This document shows, piece by piece, positions 15,277-22,168 of a stretch of 22,168 nucleotides of DNA. Each line of letters begins with the position of its first letter. Position 1 is the first letter of the stretch. Both the position numbers and the translations under genes were made by a program. The notes beneath the pieces are model-generated. The model was given only the letters and a program-made list of their open reading frames with translations. It was not told where the DNA came from and made no database searches. Source of the DNA: Candidatus Thorarchaeota archaeon (GTDB lineage: Archaea; Asgardarchaeota; Thorarchaeia; Thorarchaeales; Thorarchaeaceae); contig JAEORI010000153.1 in the NCBI GenBank assembly GCA_016840965.1, positions 1 to 22,168 of the forward strand. Direction: 5' to 3'.

Positions 15277-16137
15277 ATGATGGTCAAAGATTGCATGCAA
15301 TCGGACGTGGTATACGTATCAGTGCCAGGAACTAGAGAAGATGTTCTTCAGCTTATGGCTGAGAAGCAAATAAACGGTGTTCCTGTGGTAAAGAAAGGGA
15401 CCAAGTCACTAGTAGGAATGGTTACCAGAACAGATCTTCTCCGTAAGGCTGACGAGAATCAATTGGCAATGCTCATGGTGAGAGACCCGGAAACCGTAAC
15501 TCCTAGGACTGATATCAGGACTGCTTTGAAACTAATGATTGAGAAAAAATACAGAAGACTTCCTGTTGTTGAAAAGGATGAGCTTGTCGGCTTAGTTTCG
15601 GTCCCAGATATTCTAGGAGCAACCCTTGAGAATAACAAGAAATATGGCTCAATGGATATTTCCAAATTTGTCACACGAACATTGAGTGCTGTCTGGGAGA
15701 AGACACCCATTTCACTCTCATATATGATAATGGAGATGGCTGGGAAAAATAGTCTCGTTGTGCTTAGTGAAGGGGGCGGCGTGACAGGAGTAATAACTGT
15801 CAGCGATTACATTCGCCTCTCCGAAGTTACAGTCGAAAACAACATTTCACAGACTTTTAGTGGCACAGATAGTGCAGTCGATTGGGGATGGACTTCGAAA
15901 GATTTTCTTGTTGTCACCAAGAAACTTCTTCGATTGCCAAGTAAGGCTGTTGAAGAAGTAATGACCAAGAACATCATTAACTTCACCGAGATCACTACCG
16001 TGTCTGAATGTGTCAGAACACTCAGGGTTGAAGAAATAGATCAGGCACCCGTGTTGTCTGTTACGGGAAGTCTTGTAGGCATGATTGAGGATCAGGATCT
16101 TCTACCTCTAGCTCTTGAGTCGCAGAATGGGGACTAA
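15277..16137 (+). CDS. Protein with four CBS domains
   Basis: A 286-residue soluble protein made only of CBS motifs, in two Bateman pairs: about residues 1-58 (VSVPGTREDVLQLMAEK, GVPVV, LVGMVTRTDLL), 64-116 (PRTDIRTALKLMIEKKYRRLPVV, LVGLVSVPDIL), 127-184 (TPISLSYMIMEMAGKNSLVV, TGVITVSDYI) and 224-281 (TVSECVRTLRVEEIDQAPVL, LVGMIEDQDLL). Such proteins bind adenine nucleotides or similar ligands and regulate partners. No enzymatic or DNA-binding domain is fused here, so the partner cannot be named. The ligand contacts are not evident from reading. It follows carS on the same strand but has its own likely promoter, and its stop overlaps that of the convergent polymerase gene by three bases. Confidence 0.85.
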   Translation: MMVKDCMQSDVVYVSVPGTREDVLQLMAEKQINGVPVVKKGTKSLVGMVTRTDLLRKADENQLAMLMVRDPETVTPRTDIRTALKLMIEKKYRRLPVVEKDELVGLVSVPDILGATLENNKKYGSMDISKFVTRTLSAVWEKTPISLSYMIMEMAGKNSLVVLSEGGGVTGVITVSDYIRLSEVTVENNISQTFSGTDSAVDWGWTSKDFLVVTKKLLRLPSKAVEEVMTKNIINFTEITTVSECVRTLRVEEIDQAPVLSVTGSLVGMIEDQDLLPLALESQNGD

Positions 16138-19100
16138 GACCCGAAGATATCAAAATCAGTAAGTGAAGTCTGTTCTGATATGAAAAGTGAGTCTAAAGAA
16201 ACTTTGATGAGTTTCAGTCGTTCTTGTAGATACTGATCCAGACCGTGTTCTTCGATGATTTTCCTAGTCACGTCCAAATACTTTGAGATATTCTTCTGCC
16301 TGACGGTCAAAGAGAGTTTACTCCCACATATGCAATTGCCAGAAAGAGGAATGCGTCTATAGATCCTTCGACACTTCTGGCACTGGATTTTCTGTGTAGA
16401 ATAAGCTCTCAGATTACCCCGAATGTCACGAAAGAAATGATGTGATAAAACGCGTTCAGCAACATCTTTTGCATCAACTGCTGAGATAAGGGTAGCAAGT
16501 TTCAATTGAGCGTTCAGTTTTTCGTCCATGCTACCTAATATCTTGTATCTCGTATTTTTTGGACCAGAGTCAAATGATGATGTACTATGTGTGAATCCAA
16601 ATCCTTCATACTGCGCAGCTGAATTAAGTCGGGATGCAACGATGTCGACTAGTTGCTCTACATCCTTTGGAGGTCGTGCCTCCGCTACCATATTGTAAAA
16701 CTCAGCAGGATATCGTCTACAGACTTCCATATTATGACTCTCATCATCAACCTCAGTTGGCTTAAGAATGACTGCAAGAACGAGAGGCGCGTCCATCAGA
16801 CCACCTCTTCCGGCTGGAAGATAGTTCTTTGAAAAATTGAGAAGTGCGTCAAGAACCAATATGAGCGCGTCTTCATCACCATCACAGTTTCTTCTCTTAG
16901 CTGCATGCCAATATGGATGAGCATAGCAAACACTGGCATTTGTGAATCCAATAATACGGCCAATTATTCCAGCTGATGTGTGAGGCGCAAGACCAATGAC
17001 AAGTTGTCCAATGACATCTTCTTGGACATCAAATTTGTAGTACCTGTCTAAGCCATATATCTTTTCTAGACAGTCGTCAATGAACCGTCCGACTCTCACC
17101 AAGTACATCGCGCAGTTTTCTGGCACAATGATGTCCTGAACTCTGAGTTCAACTACCTGATCATCTGTGACTAGAGGCTCTCCATATTGATCTGTGACGT
17201 AACCAAGTTCATGCAGGCGACTTACGGGGATGCCTATCTCTCTTGGAGTGAAGTGTGTCAATGGAGCGTCAGTGGCATCAAAACGTGCTGTTCCGTCACG
17301 ATAGCAGTATACATCATGTTTCGCTCGGAGAATGCCTTTTCCAAGATACTCAGGTATTTTGTAGTCACTAGTGAGGCCCAAAACACCACGGACGCCATGC
17401 GCCTCGAACTCACTGACCTCAGTCTTGACACGGTTGATTAAAGCTGTTATATCTACTTGGACTCTTTTAGTAACTTGAATGAGGTTTACATCGTGGCTAT
17501 ATTGGCACATTCCAGTGTTGGGATCGATTGGTCGCCCGCAGTCTTCATGAGAACACCATGGTTGAATATTGGTATGTACTCCACACTTAGGACATCGTGA
17601 TTCAAAGGTTTCAGATGAACAACTTGGACAGATTCTGGATACCATTTCCAACTCTACACCATTAGAGTCAGTAGTGTCAAATCCAATCGAGTCTCCTTCA
17701 AAGGTATCGAGGGTTGATATGTGCTCTACACTCTTTGCTACTTCCTCTATTCGACGTTCAGTTCCTTTTGAACGGCCAACAGGAAATAGAGCTTGAACTG
17801 GTGGTCTCATCCGTCGTTCTTCAGCTTTCTCAGGTCGGCCCATCCTAGCCCCGATAGAGAAACCAACTTTATCCATTAATTTAACAGATGCCACTGAATT
17901 CATCAGTTCGAGAGGCGTAGTACCTTTTGGAGTGGTATCTTTCTTTCCAAGTTGGGCAAGGATGGATATCGCATCGTCGCTAAGATGAATTTTCTTTTTA
18001 CTTGGTGCCAAAGTGTGGGGGATTGCTGCTTTCTCTAACAAGCGCTTACATTCAGTTTTGAGGGGTAAAATCATCGTTGTTTCTTTGATGGTGTGTTTTG
18101 TAAGGAGCCACTCTCTTAGTTTCAGCGTTTCTTCAGGCGTGAGTGCCATCCAGCGATATAGATAGAATGGATGAAGTGGAATTTTTAGCTTCTTTGAAAG
18201 ATGAACTGCTTGAGATGCACTTGGAATCCGTGTGAGTGGAGAGTCTACAAACTGATTAACGTCCTCGGGAGTCATATCAGATTTCGAAAGATGTTTTTTC
18301 AGCTCAGCCAGTGTTATTTTAGAAACAGCACGGTCAAGATCATGGGACCACCATTCTTCACAATATCCTGATGGAACAAGAGGATGATTGTTTTCAAGAA
18401 ATTCTCCTAATGCAACAAGGATATCACCAAGATACAGGATTTTCTCGACATTGCCTTCGAGATTTTTGGCTTCATTGGTATCGCGCACTCGAACAACAGA
18501 ACCATCTTTCAGGAGAACAATAGGTCCTTCAATAGAGTCAACAGGTGCTACTATAGAGCCTTTTCCTGGTCTCTCAGTTCGGATGTGTGTACCAGGAGCA
18601 AGAAATTCTTCCACTATGTACATGGTCGCAGGATTTATTCCGACCCCGGCAAGTCCTGTATTCCGTGACCGGCCATATCTCAGTCTGAACCCTCCAATAT
18701 GTGATGGATGAGAAAATACGGGGCGTCCGCCAATAACATCAGCTAGGTACTCAGATTTAGGTTCAAGCTTTTTATCTACTGTGTCTTCCTCTGCACGAGA
18801 TGCAACTTTTGATATTCTGGAGGCAAGTTCATCAAGCCAGTCCCAGCCGCTTATTTGATTGGTAGTCACGATCTTTGCTAGTTTCACGGCTCGTCCTACG
18901 ACACCATCATTGAGAACAAGAACTGCTCCTCCACGGACCCTGTTGGTTTCAATGCGTTCCAAATCACGACTTCCTGAAACCTCGAACTCTTCAGTTGGTT
19001 CACCAGTCAACATTATAGGTAGTCGTGATGCAGCAAATCGTACTAAGTCAGGATAGACTGGGTATTGGAGATGAACATTTCGAGCATAAAGCTCAACCTC

Positions 19101-19676
19101 TTCTAAAGCACGTTCGGTTTCTTCTAATGTTGCCTTGAAAGCAGGCAGATTCAGTACTTGACGGACATAATCAGCTACTAGGACTGTCATAGCTGCTTCA
19201 GTTCCACCCGCGGCACGTATAGGTCCAGCGAGATAAAGAGCAAGATACCTGTCATCGCCAGAGCCTCTAATCCGAACCTTTGCAATCCCCTCGAGTGGAG
19301 CAGCAGTGATGCTCTCTGTAAGAATTGAGAGTGCAACTCTGACTGCCTTGTCTGCAGCTTTCTCTGCGTCTTCAATCTGACCAAGTTTCCCCTCTGCTAT
19401 CTCCTTGGCTATTGCAAAAGCGACTTCTTCTCGAGATTTTTCTTCTTGTAACTCGCGTATTCGTTTGGCAACACCTATAGGACCCTCTAGCGTTGCTTCA
19501 ACACGAGCAGCCACATCATGAGCAGGGGGAATTTCTACCCTTGTCGTTGGGTCAAATCCCTGCAGTCTTGCTGTTTCTGCGATAGCATATAGAATATGTA
19601 TGTTCTCATTTAGCAAACTGAAGTACTGTTTGTAGAAGATGCTATGCTCAGGTAGACTCAGATCAGATTCGGTCAC
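16134..19676 (-). CDS. polC: DNA polymerase D large (catalytic) subunit DP2
   Basis: Catalytic subunit of the archaeal replicative polymerase PolD, related in fold to two-barrel RNA polymerases. The 1180 residues begin with the HSIFYKQYFSLLNENI region typical of DP2. AGPIRAAGGTEAA is at 150-162, zinc-binding cysteines at 683/686/695/698 and 708/713/724, and the active-site segment NCDGDED at 930-936 with its conserved aspartates. A final zinc ribbon uses Cys1099/1102/1115/1117. No intein interrupts the catalytic motif, a common intein site in DP2. The tail QTSLTDFDIF (from 1169) resembles a PCNA-binding PIP box. GTG 19676 is the only plausible in-frame start near the family N terminus. The small subunit DP1 is not in the window. 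It diverges from the RPA gene across 152 bases. Confidence 0.97.
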   Translation of the reverse strand: MTESDLSLPEHSIFYKQYFSLLNENIHILYAIAETARLQGFDPTTRVEIPPAHDVAARVEATLEGPIGVAKRIRELQEEKSREEVAFAIAKEIAEGKLGQIEDAEKAADKAVRVALSILTESITAAPLEGIAKVRIRGSGDDRYLALYLAGPIRAAGGTEAAMTVLVADYVRQVLNLPAFKATLEETERALEEVELYARNVHLQYPVYPDLVRFAASRLPIMLTGEPTEEFEVSGSRDLERIETNRVRGGAVLVLNDGVVGRAVKLAKIVTTNQISGWDWLDELASRISKVASRAEEDTVDKKLEPKSEYLADVIGGRPVFSHPSHIGGFRLRYGRSRNTGLAGVGINPATMYIVEEFLAPGTHIRTERPGKGSIVAPVDSIEGPIVLLKDGSVVRVRDTNEAKNLEGNVEKILYLGDILVALGEFLENNHPLVPSGYCEEWWSHDLDRAVSKITLAELKKHLSKSDMTPEDVNQFVDSPLTRIPSASQAVHLSKKLKIPLHPFYLYRWMALTPEETLKLREWLLTKHTIKETTMILPLKTECKRLLEKAAIPHTLAPSKKKIHLSDDAISILAQLGKKDTTPKGTTPLELMNSVASVKLMDKVGFSIGARMGRPEKAEERRMRPPVQALFPVGRSKGTERRIEEVAKSVEHISTLDTFEGDSIGFDTTDSNGVELEMVSRICPSCSSETFESRCPKCGVHTNIQPWCSHEDCGRPIDPNTGMCQYSHDVNLIQVTKRVQVDITALINRVKTEVSEFEAHGVRGVLGLTSDYKIPEYLGKGILRAKHDVYCYRDGTARFDATDAPLTHFTPREIGIPVSRLHELGYVTDQYGEPLVTDDQVVELRVQDIIVPENCAMYLVRVGRFIDDCLEKIYGLDRYYKFDVQEDVIGQLVIGLAPHTSAGIIGRIIGFTNASVCYAHPYWHAAKRRNCDGDEDALILVLDALLNFSKNYLPAGRGGLMDAPLVLAVILKPTEVDDESHNMEVCRRYPAEFYNMVAEARPPKDVEQLVDIVASRLNSAAQYEGFGFTHSTSSFDSGPKNTRYKILGSMDEKLNAQLKLATLISAVDAKDVAERVLSHHFFRDIRGNLRAYSTQKIQCQKCRRIYRRIPLSGNCICGSKLSLTVRQKNISKYLDVTRKIIEEHGLDQYLQERLKLIKVSLDSLFISEQTSLTDFDIFGS

Positions 19677-19792
19677 AGCGATTCAACATCCTTCTATCAC
19701 GAGTGTGTATTTGTGTTTCGCTTGATGATGCTTACAAATTCACCAAGCTCGTACTTGTTGAGGAGATTACTTTAAAGCAGATAGACATGACC

Positions 19793-19800
19793 ATAAAATA
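19793..19800 (+). promoter_or_regulatory. TATA box of the RPA gene
   Basis: ATAAAATA is centred about 41 bases before TTG 19838, which would put the transcript start near 19823 with a short leader carrying the GGTGA site. TTTAAA at 19771-19776 is a second candidate. The 152-base divergent gap with the polymerase gene holds nothing else recognisable. Confidence 0.4.
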
Positions 19801-19827
19801 GTCTACGCCACCATACAAGCAATAGAA

Positions 19828-19832
19828 GGTGA
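19828..19832 (+). promoter_or_regulatory. Shine-Dalgarno site deciding the RPA start
   Basis: GGTGA lies five bases before TTG 19838. The upstream in-frame GTG at 19829 falls inside this site, so it is probably not the start. Confidence 0.5.
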
Positions 19833-19837
19833 CTCAA

Positions 19838-21625
19838 TTGCTCACTCTTGAAGAAACGATAGAACTGATTCTAAAACACAGGTCCGATTATGAACGCAAA
19901 GACATTCTGGAAATGATTGAAGAGAAACGAGAAGAACTCGGACGTGAGGTTATCAATGACGAGTCTGCTGCCATGATAGTGGCTAGAGAACTCGGAGTTG
20001 ATCTTCATCAAATTTCACCAAAAGCACGCCAGAGAGTTGAGGACATTACCGAAACTACAAGAAACATTGCTCTCACTGCTAAAATTATCAATATGGGTAC
20101 CGTTCGAACTTTTACCCGTAAGAATGGAGGAGGAGAAGGGAGGGTTGCTAGTATAATGGTATCAGATGAAACGGGGTCTATCAGAGTAGTCTTATGGGAT
20201 GACCTCACAAATGCTGTTTCTGATAATGTTGTTTCTGTTGGTGATGTCATTCAAATACGAGGAGCCTACGTGAAGAAAGGACTTGGAGACTCATTAGAAC
20301 TGAACTTGGGTAGAATGGGACAAATTAGAATCTTGGAAGACTATGAGATTGAAGATCTCGGTATCGAGTTCTCAGATAAATCAACCTTGGATCAGAAAAT
20401 TGGTGATCTTAAAGAGGGATTATTCAATGTCAGTCTAAAAGTGAAAATTCAGAGAGTATTCCAGCTTTCTACGTTTACGAGACAAAGAGATGGTTCTGAG
20501 GGAAAAGTCCTAAGCGTTGTGGGAGCTGATGAAACTGGGACCGCTAGACTTGTTTTTTGGGATGAGAAAGCTTCAGAGATGGACGATGTGGAGGAAGGTG
20601 AAATCATCCAACTCAAGGGTGTAAATACCAGGTTGAATCGAGATGGCACTGAAGTTGAAGTGCATGTTGGGAGAGCAGCTTCAATAGAGCGAGGGCTTAA
20701 AGAGAAGATTGATGCGGTTGAAGCGGCGTCAGGCAGAAGCGAGTCGAAACCTCTTGGATTAAAGGGAATCGCAGACTTGACAACAGGTATGTGGGATGTT
20801 GATGTTGAGGGGAAGGTTGTTACCGTCTATGACGCGACCAATTTTACAACAAAAGACGGTCGCGATGGACAAGTCAGAAATGTTATTCTTGCTGACGAGT
20901 CGGGTAAAACTCGTGTTACTTTTTGGAATGAGGATGTTGACAAGATAGAAGACATCAAGGAAGGCGATATCCTCAAGATTCTTCACGGGTATGTGAAAGA
21001 GGGATTCAGAGGTGGTGTGGAATTCCAAGTTGGGCGCAAAGCAGAGATTCACATCAATCCTAAAGGATCCAAACTTGAGAAGCTGGATGTGTCGCAGGTA
21101 TCCCTCCAACCGATGACAAAGGCTTCAAGAGTCTTAATTGGTGATATTGATGATAATACGGAGGGTAAAAGCGTGGAGATTTGCGGCATTATTGTGAATT
21201 TGAGTCAAGCAACTAGCCCAATATATCAAGCATGCCCAAGCTGTAACAAGAAACTAGATGAAACAGATAAGGGGTTTGTCTGCAAGTCTTGTGGAAAAGT
21301 TGACAAACCTGAACCCAGAATGTTGTACAAGATAACTGTAGATGATGGATCAGGGTCAATCAGAGTAACGCTATTCGGTAAGGTTGGAGAAGAGCTGCTT
21401 CAGATGACTGCAGACGAGGCTAATGAAATGATCAAAAAGACTGGAAGAGTCGAACAACCAATTGTTGAAAACACTGACAAGGTTGTTGGAAAGTATATCG
21501 CAATCCACGGTCGTGTGAAGAAATTCAGAGACTCGTTCGACCTTTCAGCAAGTGGTTTTGAGTACGCAGATTCAGTGAGAGAAATTAAGCGGATGAAGGA
21601 AGAGATTCAGAAAGAGGTAGGTTAA
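19838..21625 (+). CDS. rpa: Replication factor A (single-stranded DNA-binding protein, multi-OB)
   Basis: Single-stranded DNA-binding protein for replication and repair. From TTG 19838 it has 595 residues. A helical N-terminal region (about 1-70) precedes three similar OB folds at about 76-167, 196-287 and 318-407. Each carries the pattern TFTR/TNFTT...EG.V...ADETG..R...WD and ends with a GR-x-x-x-I strand. A fourth OB fold at about 444-575 contains a zinc ribbon with CPSC (466-469) and CKSC (482-485), as in eukaryotic RPA70 and euryarchaeal RPA. This looks like an all-in-one RPA1-type protein; other RPA subunits are not in the window. It is divergent from DNA polymerase D, a sensible replication partner. 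The repeats suggest internal duplication. Confidence 0.93.
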   Translation: MLTLEETIELILKHRSDYERKDILEMIEEKREELGREVINDESAAMIVARELGVDLHQISPKARQRVEDITETTRNIALTAKIINMGTVRTFTRKNGGGEGRVASIMVSDETGSIRVVLWDDLTNAVSDNVVSVGDVIQIRGAYVKKGLGDSLELNLGRMGQIRILEDYEIEDLGIEFSDKSTLDQKIGDLKEGLFNVSLKVKIQRVFQLSTFTRQRDGSEGKVLSVVGADETGTARLVFWDEKASEMDDVEEGEIIQLKGVNTRLNRDGTEVEVHVGRAASIERGLKEKIDAVEAASGRSESKPLGLKGIADLTTGMWDVDVEGKVVTVYDATNFTTKDGRDGQVRNVILADESGKTRVTFWNEDVDKIEDIKEGDILKILHGYVKEGFRGGVEFQVGRKAEIHINPKGSKLEKLDVSQVSLQPMTKASRVLIGDIDDNTEGKSVEICGIIVNLSQATSPIYQACPSCNKKLDETDKGFVCKSCGKVDKPEPRMLYKITVDDGSGSIRVTLFGKVGEELLQMTADEANEMIKKTGRVEQPIVENTDKVVGKYIAIHGRVKKFRDSFDLSASGFEYADSVREIKRMKEEIQKEVG

Positions 21626-21682
21626 ACGGTGTTCTAGGGAATTGAGTCCACAATATTTTATCAATAAATGATATTATTCATT

Positions 21683-21690
21683 TTTATAAT
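21683..21690 (+). promoter_or_regulatory. TATA box of the small orphan gene
   Basis: TTTATAAT lies about 30 bases before ATG 21716, the spacing expected for a nearly leaderless archaeal transcript. It falls within the open frame that begins at 21668, so that upstream ATG is unlikely to be the start. Confidence 0.5.
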
Positions 21691-21715
21691 CGATTTAGTG
21701 CTTGTGAAATACATA

Positions 21716-21988
21716 ATGAATCCAGTTCGATTGGTTGTTGCAGAGCGTAATTATCTGAAGGGTGTTCTTAGAGCATTCTTAGAAGGGAAAAAGAATCAGA
21801 ACTATGTCATAGGATGTTTCAGAAACGTTCCCATTTCCATTTTTGATGAGATCGCACAAGAACTATCAGAGTACTCGAATACACCACAGTTTAGTGAGCT
21901 CTACAATCTACGGAAAAAACTATTACAAAACTTAAGTGACAGGACTGAAAAGACTCGTTGGAGTCCTTGGGCAATTAGTAAATATTAA
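21716..21988 (+). CDS. Small protein of unknown function
   Basis: I do not recognise this protein. From ATG 21716 it has 90 residues, soluble and basic, with a likely alpha/beta start (RLVVAERNYLKGVLRAFL) and a helical second half (FDEIAQELSEY, ELYNLRKKLLQNL), ending WSPWAISKY. The frame is open back to ATG 21668, which would add a hydrophobic N terminus, but that stretch is promoter-like AT-rich sequence with a TATA box, so the internal ATG is favoured; no Shine-Dalgarno is visible. It lies between the RPA gene and a convergent cysteine desulfurase, with its own likely promoter. Nothing in the context indicates a function. Coding status is supported by the length and ordinary composition only. 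Confidence 0.55.
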   Translation: MNPVRLVVAERNYLKGVLRAFLEGKKNQNYVIGCFRNVPISIFDEIAQELSEYSNTPQFSELYNLRKKLLQNLSDRTEKTRWSPWAISKY

Positions 21989-22002
21989 TCAGCTTTTGAG
22001 AA

Positions 22003-22168
22003 CTACTTGCTGGCTTTGATTAGTGTTTGCAGTCCTGATAGAAATATATCAACATCATCACGGTTGTTATACAGATAGAAGCTGGCTCTCACAGTTCCCT
22101 TCTTTGGATCTATGCCCATTTGATAATGAAATGGTCCGACACAGTGCCAACCACTACGAACCATCACA
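22003..22168 (-). CDS. SufS-type cysteine desulfurase (C-terminal fragment)
   Basis: The last 54 residues of a gene that continues past the window edge. The fragment reads VRSGWHCVGPF near its start, which matches the RSGxHC motif carrying the catalytic Cys of SufS/CsdA-type pyridoxal phosphate desulfurases. Next come GTVRASFYLYN, the conserved RASF-YNT segment (Asn in place of Thr), and a closing helix DDVDIFLSGLQTLIKAS. These enzymes remove sulfur from cysteine (or selenium from selenocysteine) for Fe-S cluster and thio-cofactor synthesis. It converges on the small orphan gene with a 14-base gap. The missing upstream part holds the cofactor lysine, so activity cannot be judged here. Confidence 0.9.
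   Translation of the reverse strand, partial: VMVRSGWHCVGPFHYQMGIDPKKGTVRASFYLYNNRDDVDIFLSGLQTLIKASK

Overview
The window is archaeal. It opens with the conserved L44e-S27e-aIF2alpha-Nop10 translation cluster and carries a PolD large subunit, an AglB/STT3 oligosaccharyltransferase, RadB, CDP-archaeol synthase and MptE. Two small genes point to an Asgard archaeon: a three-helix membrane protein that aligns by eye with the eukaryotic OST subunit OSTC (membrane part of Ost3/Ost6), and a protein resembling proteasome assembly chaperone 4. A thorarchaeial source is my best guess, but this is inference from gene content only. I see no tRNA, rRNA, CRISPR array, insertion sequence or intein, and no gene-free stretch over 300 bases.

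Layout. Bases 1-1468 (+): L44e (5' truncated), S27e, aIF2alpha and Nop10, packed as one operon. Bases 1534-4260 (-): AglB, ending tail-to-tail with Nop10 and carrying a C-terminal beta-rich tail that looks like a CBM9/DOMON-type domain. Bases 4438-6032 (-): gcvT then gcvH of the glycine cleavage system. Divergent from them at 6131-7708 (+): an archaeal-type dihydropteroate synthase and MptE, which catalyse consecutive pterin steps. This block therefore places synthesis of a C1 carrier beside an enzyme that uses one. Bases 7745-8167 (-): the OSTC-like protein.

From 8320 onward the region is rich in DNA metabolism: type IA topoisomerase with a coupled small zinc-finger protein, the PAC4-like gene (-), an XPD/Rad3-type Fe-S helicase, a RuvC/YqgF-like protein of unknown role (-), RadB followed by CDP-archaeol synthase, a four-CBS protein, PolD DP2 (-), and a multi-OB replication protein A divergent from DP2. 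The window closes with a small orphan gene and the C-terminal end of a SufS-type cysteine desulfurase (-).

Several starts are best set by a GGTGA/GGTGG-like Shine-Dalgarno 4-6 bases upstream of GTG, TTG or ATG. Where that site overlaps a more upstream in-frame GTG, I chose the downstream start. Convergent neighbours end very close together or overlap by a few bases. All family calls come from reading motifs; no database search was run.
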